Source: Streptomyces aurantiogriseus (GTDB lineage: Bacteria; Actinomycetota; Actinomycetes; Streptomycetales; Streptomycetaceae). Taken from it: DNA of 58,519 nt. Positions 40,220 through 48,005 of this stretch are shown here, piece by piece. Position numbers and translations under genes: made by a program. The stretch's first letter is position 1; every line of letters starts with the position of its first letter. The notes beneath the pieces are model-generated. The model worked only from the letters and a program-made list of their open reading frames with translations. It was not told the origin of the DNA and made no database searches. The stretch lies in contig NZ_BMSX01000040.1 in NCBI RefSeq assembly GCF_014649375.1, positions 1 through 58,519 on the forward strand. The letters are read 5' to 3'.

Positions 40220-40912
40220 ATGACCGTCGCCGTGCTGTTCGACTTCTCCGGGACCCTTTTCCGTGTCGAGTCCACCGAGTCCTGGCTGCGGGCCGTGCTC
40301 GATGGGGCGGGCGTCGAGTTGTCCGAGGCGGAGATCGTCGAGACGGCGCGGGCGCTCGAGATCGCCGGGGCGTTGCCGGGCGGGGCCGACCCCGTGCGGG
40401 TGCCGGAGGAGCTGGCCGGTCTGTGGCCGGTGCGGGACCGGAGCGCGGAGTTGCACCGGGCCGCCTACACCGGCCTCTCCCGTCAGGTGCCGCTGCCCGA
40501 CCCGGCGCTCCACGACGCGCTGTACGACCGGCACATGACACCGGCCGCCTGGGGCCCGTACCCCGATGCCCTCCCGGTGCTGAGCGCGCTGCGTGAGCGT
40601 GGGGTCCGGGTGGGCGTGGTGAGCAACATCGGCTGGGATCTGCGGCCGGTGTTCCGTGAGCACGGCTTCGACCCGCTCGTCGACGCGTATGTGCTGTCCT
40701 ACGAGCACGGTGTGCAGAAGCCGGATCCGCGGCTGTTCACGGCGGCGTGCGAGGCGCTCGGTGCCGATCCCGGGTCGACGCTGATGGTGGGTGACAGCCG
40801 CCATGCGGACGGCGGGGCGGCGGCGCTGGGCTGCGCGGTGCACTTCGTGGACCATCTGCCGGCGGCCGAACGGCCGGACGGGCTGCGGCCGGTGCTGGAT
40901 CTGGTGGGCTGA
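40220..40912 (+). CDS. HAD-superfamily hydrolase
   Basis: A 230-residue HAD hydrolase with a helical cap (about residues 15-90). Motif I is LFDFSGTLFR, where the second Asp of the usual DxDGT is Ser. Motif II is in VGVVSNIGWD, motif III is HGVQKPDPRLF (Lys), and motif IV is LMVGDSRHADGGAA (GDS...D). The nucleophile Asp, Lys and metal Asp are present, so a phosphatase is still possible, but the missing general acid may shift the chemistry. The ATG at 40220 has no clear ribosome site; the gene begins just behind the intergenic repeat. Confidence 0.87.
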   Translation: MTVAVLFDFSGTLFRVESTESWLRAVLDGAGVELSEAEIVETARALEIAGALPGGADPVRVPEELAGLWPVRDRSAELHRAAYTGLSRQVPLPDPALHDALYDRHMTPAAWGPYPDALPVLSALRERGVRVGVVSNIGWDLRPVFREHGFDPLVDAYVLSYEHGVQKPDPRLFTAACEALGADPGSTLMVGDSRHADGGAAALGCAVHFVDHLPAAERPDGLRPVLDLVG

Positions 40913-41109
40913 GTCCGCAGGCAGCCCGCCTCTCGCGATGGCGGGACCGGAAGCGGAAGCGGAATCACGGGCCGGCAGGAAAGGAGCCCCAGGCCACCAT
41001 CCGGGGAAAAGCGCGCCCACTCTGGACGATCCCCCGCGTCGCCCAGAGCAGGCGGCCGCCCGGTACGACTCCGAAACGGAACGGAGCGAACCGGGATGCG
41101 CTGAGTATA

Positions 41110-41130
41110 GTTGGCTGGCAGCCAGTCAAC
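41110..41130. promoter_or_regulatory. TetR operator overlapping a -10 box
   Basis: GTTGGCTGGC (41110-41119), central A, GCCAGTCAAC (41121-41130); the 10-bp arms differ at one pair. TATAGT at 41106-41111 is a good -10, so the operator covers the transcription start of the TetR gene, whose ATG is at 41145. Autorepression is inferred. Confidence 0.65.
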
Positions 41131-41144
41131 GCAGGAGTTACAGC

Positions 41145-41819
41145 ATGTCCCCGCGCAGCGCCTCGGTCAATGAAGAATTGCGGCGCCGTTCCCGGGAGCG
41201 GCTCCTGCAGGCCGCGGTCGAGTTGGTGAGCGAGCGCGGGTACGAGGCGACGACACTCGGTGACATCGCGGACCGGGCGGGCTCGGCGCGCGGGTTGGTG
41301 TCGTACTACTTTCCCGGCAAGCGCCAGCTGGTGCAGTCGGCCGTGCACCGGCTGATGCACCGCACGCTGGAGGAGGCGCTGGAGCGCGAGCCGCGCACCG
41401 AGGACGGCCGGGAGCGGATGGCGCGGGCCATCGACGCGATCCTCGGGCTGGCCCGGGACCGGACGGTGCTGATGCGTCAGCACATGGCCGGGCTGCTCCA
41501 GGCGGAGGGCTTCGTGCAGTGTCCGGAGCAGCGGCGGCTGGCCGAGCTGCTGCGGGACACCATGGCCCGGCACGGCTCGCGGGACGTCGACGCCGACTAT
41601 CCGATGCTGCGCGCCCTGCTGATGGGGGCCGTCTACGCGATGGTGCTGCCCAATGTGGGCATGCCGATCGCCCCCGTGCGCGCCGAGTTGTTCGCGCGCT
41701 ACCGACTCGACTGGGGCCTGGGGGTCCCGCCGGGCGCCGAGGCGCCCGGCGGGAGCCGGGACACGGACCTGTCGCGGTTCTTCGCGACGGGAGTGCCTGC
41801 CGGTGATCAGTCGAAGTAG
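41145..41819 (+). CDS. TetR/AcrR-family transcriptional regulator
   Basis: A 224-residue TetR protein. The HTH is at about residues 15-60 (RERLLQAAVELVSERGYEAT, then TLGDIADRAGSARGLVSYYF and PGKRQL). The C-terminal helical ligand domain includes ILGLARDRTVLMRQHMAGLL. The ATG at 41145 follows CAGGAG. Its own promoter carries the palindrome at 41110-41130. The neighbouring LVIVD gene is convergent (13-bp overlap at the ends), so its target beyond itself is not clear from position. Confidence 0.92.
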   Translation: MSPRSASVNEELRRRSRERLLQAAVELVSERGYEATTLGDIADRAGSARGLVSYYFPGKRQLVQSAVHRLMHRTLEEALEREPRTEDGRERMARAIDAILGLARDRTVLMRQHMAGLLQAEGFVQCPEQRRLAELLRDTMARHGSRDVDADYPMLRALLMGAVYAMVLPNVGMPIAPVRAELFARYRLDWGLGVPPGAEAPGGSRDTDLSRFFATGVPAGDQSK

Positions 41820-43306
41820 TCCGGCTGGGTCTGGACGTTCAGCTCACGCAGCCGGACGTACTTGGCCGGATCCGTGCGCCGGTCGTTGAGCTTCAGCACG
41901 TCGAAGCCCTTGGCGATGTCGTTCGAGTAGATGTAGCCGTTGTAGTAGTACGCCGACCAGGAGCCGGCGGTGGTGAGCTGCCCGGTGTTGACCGGGCCGC
42001 GCTCGAAGTAGGCGATCTCCTTCGGGTGGGCGGAGTCGGTGAAGTCCCAGACGGAGACGCCGCCCTGGTACCAGGCCTGGACCATGATGTCCTTGCCCCT
42101 GACCGGGATCAGCGAGCCGTTGTGCGCCACGCAGACCTCGACGTCCGCCTGGTGGCGGTCGATCTTGAAGTAGCTGCGGAAGACGAGCTTGCGGTGGTCG
42201 CCCTTGCCGACGATGTCGTAGATGCCGTCGGCGCCCCTGTTCGGGCCGGTCGCCGCGTTGCAGGTGGCCGCGCCGCCGCCGCCCAGCTCGTCGGTGAAGA
42301 CGACCTTGTTCGCCTTCTGGTTGAAGGTCGCCGAGTGCCAGAACGCGAAGTTCACGTTGTCCTGGACCTGGTCGATGATCTTCGGGTTCTCCGGGTCCTT
42401 GATGGAGAACAGGATGCCGTCGCCCATGCAGGCTCCAGCCGCCAGGTCCTTCTCCGGGAGCACCGTGATGTCGTGGCAGCCGGTCGTCTTGGAGACGCCC
42501 GGGTTGGTGGGCCCGCCCGGGTTGCCGCCGCCGTCCGGTCCCTCACCGGGGAACAGGACGGGGAAGTTCACGATCGCGGCCTTCTCGGGCGCGTGGCGCG
42601 GCACCTTGATGATCGAGATGCCGTCGTGCGGGGGCTGGCAGTCGGGGTAGGCCGCGTTGGGCGAGTACGAGGAGACGTAGACGTAGACGTTCTTGCGCTC
42701 GGGCACCAGCGTGTGGGTGTGCGAGCCGCAGGCGGTCTCGACGGCGGCGACGTACTTCGGGTTCGCCTTGTCGGTGATGTCGAAGATCTTCATGCCCTCC
42801 CAGGAGGACTTCTCGGTCGCGGGCTGCGTGGTGCTGTTGCAACTGCTGTCGCTGCGCGAGGAGTCGGTGGAGAGGAAGAGCAGGTTCCCGGAGACGGAGA
42901 TGTCGTTCTGCGAGCCGGGGCAGAGCACCTGGGCGACGGACTTCGGGGCCTTCGGGTTGCTGATGTCGAAGATCCGGAAGCCGTCGTAGTTGCCGGCGAA
43001 GGCGTACCTGCCCTGGAAGGCCAGGTCCGAGTTGGTGGCCTTGAGGGCCTCCTTGGGGACGTTGACGACGTGTTCGATGTTGGCGGAGTGGACGATCTCG
43101 TCCTGGCCGGGTATCTCCCCCTCGGCGATCGCCTCGGCCACCTCGGCCTGCACGCCCTGGGAGACTTCGCGCTCCACGGCCGGGCCGTCCCCCGGGTCGG
43201 GGGTCGCGGCCGCCGGGACAGCCGTGAGGAGCGTGGCCAGGAGTCCGGCACAGGCCGCGGCAACTCCCAGCCGTCTGCGCCGCGTTCGGGGATGGTTCAG
43301 GGTCAC
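41807..43306 (-). CDS. secreted LVIVD-repeat protein
   Basis: A 499-residue exported protein. The signal peptide starts RTRRRRLGVAAACAGLLATL and ends at AVPAAAT (about residue 35). The mature part is a beta-propeller-like series of LVIVD-type repeats (FRIFDISNPKAPKSVAQVL; GMKIFDITDKANPKYVAAVE; ILFSIKDPENPKIIDQVQDN; GVSVWDFTDSAHPKEIAYFE). Histidine-rich turns (CGSHTHTLVP, TGCHDITVLP, FAFWHSATF) could bind metal. The GTG at 43306 is chosen for the GGGAGG ribosome site; an ATG at 43333 would lengthen the signal. It is divergent from a DUF305 lipoprotein gene, a pairing that suggests joint work at the cell surface. Confidence 0.88.
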   Translation of the reverse strand: MTLNHPRTRRRRLGVAAACAGLLATLLTAVPAAATPDPGDGPAVEREVSQGVQAEVAEAIAEGEIPGQDEIVHSANIEHVVNVPKEALKATNSDLAFQGRYAFAGNYDGFRIFDISNPKAPKSVAQVLCPGSQNDISVSGNLLFLSTDSSRSDSSCNSTTQPATEKSSWEGMKIFDITDKANPKYVAAVETACGSHTHTLVPERKNVYVYVSSYSPNAAYPDCQPPHDGISIIKVPRHAPEKAAIVNFPVLFPGEGPDGGGNPGGPTNPGVSKTTGCHDITVLPEKDLAAGACMGDGILFSIKDPENPKIIDQVQDNVNFAFWHSATFNQKANKVVFTDELGGGGAATCNAATGPNRGADGIYDIVGKGDHRKLVFRSYFKIDRHQADVEVCVAHNGSLIPVRGKDIMVQAWYQGGVSVWDFTDSAHPKEIAYFERGPVNTGQLTTAGSWSAYYYNGYIYSNDIAKGFDVLKLNDRRTDPAKYVRLRELNVQTQPDYFD

Positions 43307-43504
43307 TGCGTCCTCCCTTGTCGCCGTTCGCATGGAACGGTTCACGGTCCTCCGAAGTATCGTCTTCATCATGCACAGATCAACAGACGGCAACGCACTC
43401 GTAATGAATGTTTTTGATCAGTGGCGCACAGACTCGTGCTAGGACGGTCCCAGTTGTGGGCAGGTCCTCACAGGTCGTCAACCCGGCTACATCAGGAGGT
43501 CGTT

Positions 43505-44152
43505 GTGCTCTTCCGCCGCGCGCCCCTCGTCACCGCCTCGCTGCTCGTGCTCGTCCTCGGGGGCTGTGACTCCGGGTCGGACGACACCAAGTCGGATGCG
43601 GCGAGCGGCCCTTCGGTGATCGCGCCGGGCATGCCGGGCGAGGAGAACCGGACACTGTCCGCCGAGGACGCGGCCGCGCAGCGCGCCGAGGACGACACCC
43701 CGAACTCGGCGGACGTCTCCTTCGCCCGCATGATGATCGAGCACCACAGCCAGGCCCTCGAGATGACCGAACTGGCCCCGAAACAGGCCGAGTCCACACA
43801 GGTGAAGGCCCTCGCCGCACGGATCTCCGCCGCACAGGGGCCGGAGATCGAAGCGATGGAGAGCTGGCTGACGACTCACGGCAAGGACGGCGAGAGCGGG
43901 GCGAGCGGCGGGCACGACCACGCCGCGATGCCCGGGATGGCGACCGAGGCGCAGCTGAAGAAGCTGCGGGCGGCGCGCGGCAAGGCCTTCGACGAGCTGT
44001 TCCTGACCCTGATGATCACCCATCACGAGGGCGCCCTCACCATGGCCGCGGACGTGAAGGCGCAGGGGAACAACATCCGCATCGAGGAGATGGCGGACGA
44101 CGTCGTGGCGGAGCAGACGGCGGAGATCACGCGGATGCGGAGGATGTTGTGA
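43505..44152 (+). CDS. DUF305 domain lipoprotein
   Basis: A 215-residue lipoprotein. The signal ends in a lipobox, VLVLGGC (Cys near residue 19), followed by a Ser/Asp linker. The DUF305 domain is a ferritin-like helical bundle with paired His/Met motifs: SFARMMIEHHSQALEMTELA, and LMITHHEGALTMAADVKAQG near the C-terminus, plus GGHDHAAMPGM between them. Such motifs suggest copper or other metal binding outside the membrane. The GTG at 43505 follows AGGAGG by 5 nt. It is divergent from the LVIVD-repeat gene across 198 bp of fairly AT-rich DNA holding both promoters. Confidence 0.9.
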   Translation: MLFRRAPLVTASLLVLVLGGCDSGSDDTKSDAASGPSVIAPGMPGEENRTLSAEDAAAQRAEDDTPNSADVSFARMMIEHHSQALEMTELAPKQAESTQVKALAARISAAQGPEIEAMESWLTTHGKDGESGASGGHDHAAMPGMATEAQLKKLRAARGKAFDELFLTLMITHHEGALTMAADVKAQGNNIRIEEMADDVVAEQTAEITRMRRML

Positions 44153-44179
44153 TCCGGGGAAAGGCGTCGCACACGTAGC

Positions 44180-44195
44180 GTGACCGTATGGTCAC
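44180..44195. promoter_or_regulatory. GTGACC-GTAT-GGTCAC inverted repeat
   Basis: A perfect 6-4-6 inverted repeat between the DUF305 stop and the oxidoreductase start (122 bp upstream of the latter). Probable operator for the oxidoreductase; regulator unknown. Confidence 0.45.
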
Positions 44196-44316
44196 TTCTC
44201 GCTCGAACGGTCCCGCACCCGCACATGGCGCACCACACCCTGTCAGCGCGACGGCGGCGGTGCGATGCTGGAAGCACCAGCGCTCTCCTGCGCCTGCCGG
44301 GGTAAGGAGTTCGGCC

Positions 44317-45690
44317 GTGCTGCGTGTCGCCGTCGTCGGCTCCGGGCCGAGTGGGGTCTACACCGCCCAGAGCCTCGTCCAGCAGGACTCCGAGGTGCTC
44401 GTCGACGTCCTGGACCGGCTGCCGTGCCCGTACGGGCTGGTGCGCTACGGCGTCGCCCCGGACCACGAGAAGATCAAGTCGCTCCAGCAGAACCTGCGGA
44501 CGGTGCTGGAGCACGAGCGGGTGCGCTTCCTCGGCGGGGTGCGGGCCGGCACGGGCGGGGTGCCCGTGGAGCGGCTGCGGGAGCTGTACCACGCGGTCGT
44601 GTACTGCGTCGGCGCCGCGACGGACCGCCACCTGGGGATCCCCGGTGAGGACCTGCCGGGCAGCTGGTCGGCGACCGATTTCGTGGCCTGGTACAGCGCC
44701 CACCCGGACGCCGTCGCCGGCCGCTTCCTATCCGGCGCCCGTACGGCCGTGGTGATCGGCGTGGGGAACGTCGCCGTGGACGTCACCCGGATCCTGGCGC
44801 GCGGCGCGGCGGAGCTGAGCCCCACGGACATGCCGCAGGCGGCGCTGACCGCGCTCACCGCGAGCGAGGTCACCGAGATCCACATGGTGGGGCGGCGCGG
44901 CCCCTCCCAGGCCCGCTTCACTACCAAGGAGTTGCGCGAGCTGGGCGCCCTGCCGGACACCGACGTGCTGGTGGACGAGGCCGAGCTGGCCCTGGACCCG
45001 GCGTACGCCGACCCGTCCGCGCTGCCGGCGGCACAGCGCCGCAACGTGGAGGTGCTGCGCGGCTGGGCGGCCACACCGCCCCGGGGCCTGCGGCGCCGGA
45101 TCCACCTGCGCTTCTTCCTGCGGCCCGTCGAACTGCAGGCCGACGGGGGCCGGGTGCGGGCGGTGCGCTTCGAGCGGACCGCTCCGGACGGGCACGGCGG
45201 GGTAACGGGGACCGGCCGGTACGAGGACGTCGAGGCGCAGTTGGTGCTGCGGTCGGTGGGCTACCGCGGAGTGCCGCTGGAGGGGCTGCCGTTCGACCCG
45301 GAACGGGGCACGGTTCCCCATCTCGCCGGGCGGGTGCTGCGCGAGGGCGCGATCGCGCCTGGCGAGTACGTGGCCGGCTGGATCAAGCGGGGCCCGACCG
45401 GCGTCATCGGCACCAATCGGCCGTGCGCGAAGGAGACGGCGACCTCCCTGCTGGAGGACGCCCCCGCCCTCGTACGGCGGGAACTGCCCGGTGATCCGCT
45501 CCCGCTGCTGCGGGAGGCCGGGGTGGAGCCGGTCGAGTGGGCGGGGTGGCAGGCGATCGAGCGGGCGGAGGCGGAACTCGGGGCCTCGCTGGGGCGGGGT
45601 GTGGTGAAGCTGCCGGACTGGGCGTCGCTGCGGGCGGCGGCGAGCCGGGCGGAATCAGGTGTACGGGACACACAACAGCAACATCCGTGA
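44317..45690 (+). CDS. FAD-dependent ferredoxin/adrenodoxin-type NADP reductase (FprA-like)
   Basis: A 457-residue flavoprotein of the adrenodoxin reductase/FprA group. The FAD motif VAVVGSGPSGVYTAQSL is at the very N-terminus. PCPYGLVRYGVAPDHEKIK is the family signature, VIGVGNVAVDVTRILARGA the NADP motif, and EIHMVGRRGPSQARFTTKEL the NADP-phosphate site. The C-terminal GWIKRGPTGVIGTNRPCAKE completes the FAD site. It moves electrons from NADPH to a ferredoxin, for example for P450 enzymes; no ferredoxin or P450 gene lies nearby. The GTG at 44317 follows AAGGAG by 7 nt; an in-frame ATG at 44188 is not supported. Confidence 0.93.
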   Translation: MLRVAVVGSGPSGVYTAQSLVQQDSEVLVDVLDRLPCPYGLVRYGVAPDHEKIKSLQQNLRTVLEHERVRFLGGVRAGTGGVPVERLRELYHAVVYCVGAATDRHLGIPGEDLPGSWSATDFVAWYSAHPDAVAGRFLSGARTAVVIGVGNVAVDVTRILARGAAELSPTDMPQAALTALTASEVTEIHMVGRRGPSQARFTTKELRELGALPDTDVLVDEAELALDPAYADPSALPAAQRRNVEVLRGWAATPPRGLRRRIHLRFFLRPVELQADGGRVRAVRFERTAPDGHGGVTGTGRYEDVEAQLVLRSVGYRGVPLEGLPFDPERGTVPHLAGRVLREGAIAPGEYVAGWIKRGPTGVIGTNRPCAKETATSLLEDAPALVRRELPGDPLPLLREAGVEPVEWAGWQAIERAEAELGASLGRGVVKLPDWASLRAAASRAESGVRDTQQQHP

Positions 45691-45734
45691 AATCAACAAA
45701 CTGTTTAAGGCTCGTACGGTCTCGTGCTGTCCGA

Positions 45735-45858
45735 TGTCGCCTGTTGTTCGGGGGACCCCTGTTGTTTGGTGTCCCCTGTTGTTTGGTGTCCCCTGTTGTT
45801 GGGGTGTCCCCTGTTGTTCAGGTGTCCCCTGCTGTTCTGGTGACGCCTGCTGCTCGGA
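45735..45858. repeat. seven tandem 17-18 bp repeats, TGTCCCCTGTTGTTNGG
   Basis: Direct repeats fill the leader of the NCS2 permease gene. Units: 45735-45751 (TGTCGCCTGTTGTTCGG), 45753-45769, 45770-45786, 45787-45804, 45805-45822, 45823-45840 and 45841-45858 (TGACGCCTGCTGCTCGG-A). The CCTGTTGTT core is identical in the first five and drifts in the last two. Spacing is 17 then 18 bp. It lies 50 bp before the permease ATG. Function unknown: repeated binding site, RNA leader element or slippage minisatellite. Confidence 0.85.
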
Positions 45859-45907
45859 TGCTTTCGTCCCCGCCGCCCTCTCCGTCCCCCGCCGCTCTGG
45901 AGTGCCC

Positions 45908-47299
45908 ATGGCCACGACCGCGCCCGTTCATCCCGTCGACGAGGTGCCACCCGCACGGCAGTTGGCCGCCTTCGGTCTGCAGCATGTGCTCGCGATGTAC
46001 GCGGGCGCCGTGGCCGTGCCGCTGATCGTGGGCGGCGCGATGAAGCTGCCGCCCGCCGACCTGGCGTATCTGATCACCGCGGACTTGCTGATCTGCGGCG
46101 TCGCCACGCTCATCCAGTGCGTGGGTTTCTGGCGCTTCGGTGTGCGGCTGCCGATCATGCAGGGCTGTACGTTCGCGGCCGTGTCGCCCATGGTGCTGAT
46201 CGGGACGACGGGCGGTGGACTGCCCGCGATCTACGGCTCGGTGATCGTCGCGGGGCTCGCGATCGTGCTGCTCGCGCCCGTGTTCGGCCGCCTGCTCAGG
46301 TTCTTCCCGCCGCTCGTCACCGGCACGGTGATCCTGATCATCGGCCTCTCGCTGCTGCCGGTCGCGGGCAACTGGGCCGCGGGCGGGGCCGGTTCGGCGG
46401 ACTTCGGGGAGCCGAAGAACATCGCGCTCGCCGCGTTCGTGCTGGCGGTCGTGCTGGGTGTGCAGCGGTTCGCGCCGGCCCTCCTGAGCCGGATCGCGGT
46501 GCTCATCGGCATCGCGGTGGGCCTGGCGGTCGCCGTCCCCTTCGGCTTCACGGACTTCGGCGGGGTCGAGGACGCCGACTGGCTCGGGATCAGCACGCCG
46601 TTCCACTTCGGGGCGCCGACGTTCGAGGCGTCGGCGATCATCTCGATGCTCGTGGTGGCGCTGGTGACGATGACCGAGACGACGGGTGACCTGATCGCGG
46701 TCGGTGAGATGACCGGCCGCAAGGTCGAGCCGCGCTCACTCTCGGACGGCCTGCGCGCGGACGGCCTGTCCACCGTCCTCGGCGGTGTCTTCAACACCTT
46801 CCCGTACACGGCGTACGCGCAGAACGTGGGCCTCGTGGGCATGACCCGGGTGCGCAGCCGCTGGGTCGTCGCCACCTCCGGCGGCATCCTCGTCCTGCTC
46901 GGACTGCTGCCCAAGCTGGGCGCGGTGGTCGCGGCCATCCCGGCGCCGGTTCTGGGCGGCGCCGGCCTGGTGATGTTCGGGACGGTCGCGGCGAGCGGCC
47001 TCAGGACCCTGGCCGAGGTCGACTTCAAGGGCAACCACCAGCTGACGGTGGTCGCCGTGTCGGTGGCGGTGGGCATGCTGCCGGTCGGCGTGCCGACGGT
47101 CTACGAGAAGTTCCCGGACTGGTTCCAGACGGTGATGAACAGCGGGATCAGTGCGGGCTGCGTGACCGCGATCGTCTTGAACCTGCTCTTCAACCACCTT
47201 CCCGCGAAGGGTGGTTCAGGCCTCGCCGAGTCGGACGGAAGCGCGGGCGGCGGCGTCGAGGAGGCCGGCGGCGAGAAGTCCCGGGAAGAGACCGTCTAG
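45908..47299 (+). CDS. NCS2-family nucleobase:cation symporter (uracil/xanthine permease type)
   Basis: A 463-residue permease with about 12-14 helices. It begins MATTAPVHPVDEVPPARQLA, then FGLQHVLAMYAGAVAVPLIV, the usual NCS2 helix-1 QH motif. FGVRLPIMQGCTFAAVSPMV follows, and TETTGDLIAVGEMTGRKVEP holds the substrate-binding Glu. The signature NVGLVGMTRVRSRWVVATSG comes next. Xanthine/uric acid transport is more likely than uracil, by resemblance to the purine group. The ATG at 45908 gives the normal N-terminus. The frame stays open upstream through the tandem repeats, but that extension is Cys-rich and unlike any permease. It overlaps the convergent DUF2087 gene by 4 bp. Confidence 0.9.
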   Translation: MATTAPVHPVDEVPPARQLAAFGLQHVLAMYAGAVAVPLIVGGAMKLPPADLAYLITADLLICGVATLIQCVGFWRFGVRLPIMQGCTFAAVSPMVLIGTTGGGLPAIYGSVIVAGLAIVLLAPVFGRLLRFFPPLVTGTVILIIGLSLLPVAGNWAAGGAGSADFGEPKNIALAAFVLAVVLGVQRFAPALLSRIAVLIGIAVGLAVAVPFGFTDFGGVEDADWLGISTPFHFGAPTFEASAIISMLVVALVTMTETTGDLIAVGEMTGRKVEPRSLSDGLRADGLSTVLGGVFNTFPYTAYAQNVGLVGMTRVRSRWVVATSGGILVLLGLLPKLGAVVAAIPAPVLGGAGLVMFGTVAASGLRTLAEVDFKGNHQLTVVAVSVAVGMLPVGVPTVYEKFPDWFQTVMNSGISAGCVTAIVLNLLFNHLPAKGGSGLAESDGSAGGGVEEAGGEKSREETV

Positions 47300-47877
47300 G
47301 TCGTCTCCTCGCCGGCCGTTCGGTCGAGCAGCGCGGTGTCCTCGGGCGAGCGCCGGTAGACACCGTCCTGCCGGTCGAGGTGGTGCAGGTCGACGAGGTA
47401 GCGGCGCAGGGTCACGTGGTCGGCCGCGCCGCCCTCGCACCAGGCGCGCAGCCGGTCGTTGACCTCCTGCTCGGAGTACTCCCGGTCCGGCTCGAAGCTG
47501 CGCTCCGCGAGATGCCGCAGGACGACCTTCTTGCGCTCCCACTGGGCCGGCAGCCGCACCAGCCGCCCGCCGCGCACGAACGTCCGCAGCAGCGTCTCCA
47601 CCTGCTCGTCCCCCGACCCGTGGTCCTCCGGCGGCCCGGACACGACCGCCGCGCGCGCCAGGCCGCGGAAGTGGTCGTACGACACCACAAGCCCGCCGCC
47701 GTGCGACACGAGGACCTCGCGGTCCTCGAGCCGGCGCAGCGCGCCGAGGGCGTCCTTGGCCGAGAGCCCGGTCCGCTCGGCGACCTCGGTGGCGTTCCTC
47801 GCACCCAGCGCCACGGCGGCGAAGGCGCGCACCCGGGTCTCGTCGGCGAACAGCCTGACCACGTCGTCGGACGTCAT
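47296..47877 (-). CDS. DUF2087 domain protein with ArsR-like N-terminal HTH
   Basis: A 193-residue probable regulator. The N-terminal half resembles an ArsR/winged-helix domain (VVRLFADETRVRAFAAVALG, then NATEVAERTGLSAKDALGAL and RRLEDREVLVSHGGG). The C-terminal DUF2087 part has RLPAQWERKKVVLRHLAERS, VNDRLRAWCEGGAADHVTLR and RYLVDLHHLDRQDGVYRRS, a helical domain found in transcription factors. Start: ATG 47877 (ribosome site GGAG 8 nt upstream) or ATG 47883. Target unknown; it lies tail-to-tail with the NCS2 permease. No ligand-binding cysteines typical of metal-sensing ArsR proteins. Confidence 0.8.
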   Translation of the reverse strand: MTSDDVVRLFADETRVRAFAAVALGARNATEVAERTGLSAKDALGALRRLEDREVLVSHGGGLVVSYDHFRGLARAAVVSGPPEDHGSGDEQVETLLRTFVRGGRLVRLPAQWERKKVVLRHLAERSFEPDREYSEQEVNDRLRAWCEGGAADHVTLRRYLVDLHHLDRQDGVYRRSPEDTALLDRTAGEETT

Positions 47878-47961
47878 GCTCATCTCTCCATCCCTGAGGA
47901 CCGGGGTCCCGATCTCGACGACGCTACCTTCCGCCTGCACCAGCTGCTCGGCATTTTCCGC

Positions 47962-47994
47962 GTGCGGCCCGCGGCGATCACCCACGGGCCGCAC
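47962..47994 (-). terminator. hairpin terminator after the esterase gene
   Basis: Perfect 10-bp stem: GTGCGGCCCG (47962-47971) pairs with CGGGCCGCAC (47985-47994) around a 13-nt loop, 11 bp beyond the esterase stop on the minus strand. Confidence 0.7.
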
Positions 47995-48005
47995 ACAGCT
48001 GACGA

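Noticed and set aside
44188..44316. 43-codon upstream extension of the FprA-like reductase from ATG 44188
   Set aside because: The FAD motif is normally at the N-terminus and GTG 44317 has an AAGGAG ribosome site; the extension is low-complexity.
45735..45858. CRISPR array
   Set aside because: Units are only 17-18 bp and directly adjacent with no unique spacers, and there are no cas genes.
45659..45907. In-frame 83-codon N-terminal extension of the NCS2 permease through the tandem repeats
   Set aside because: The extension is Cys-rich repeat sequence with no resemblance to NCS2 N-termini, and the ATG at 45908 gives the normal protein start.
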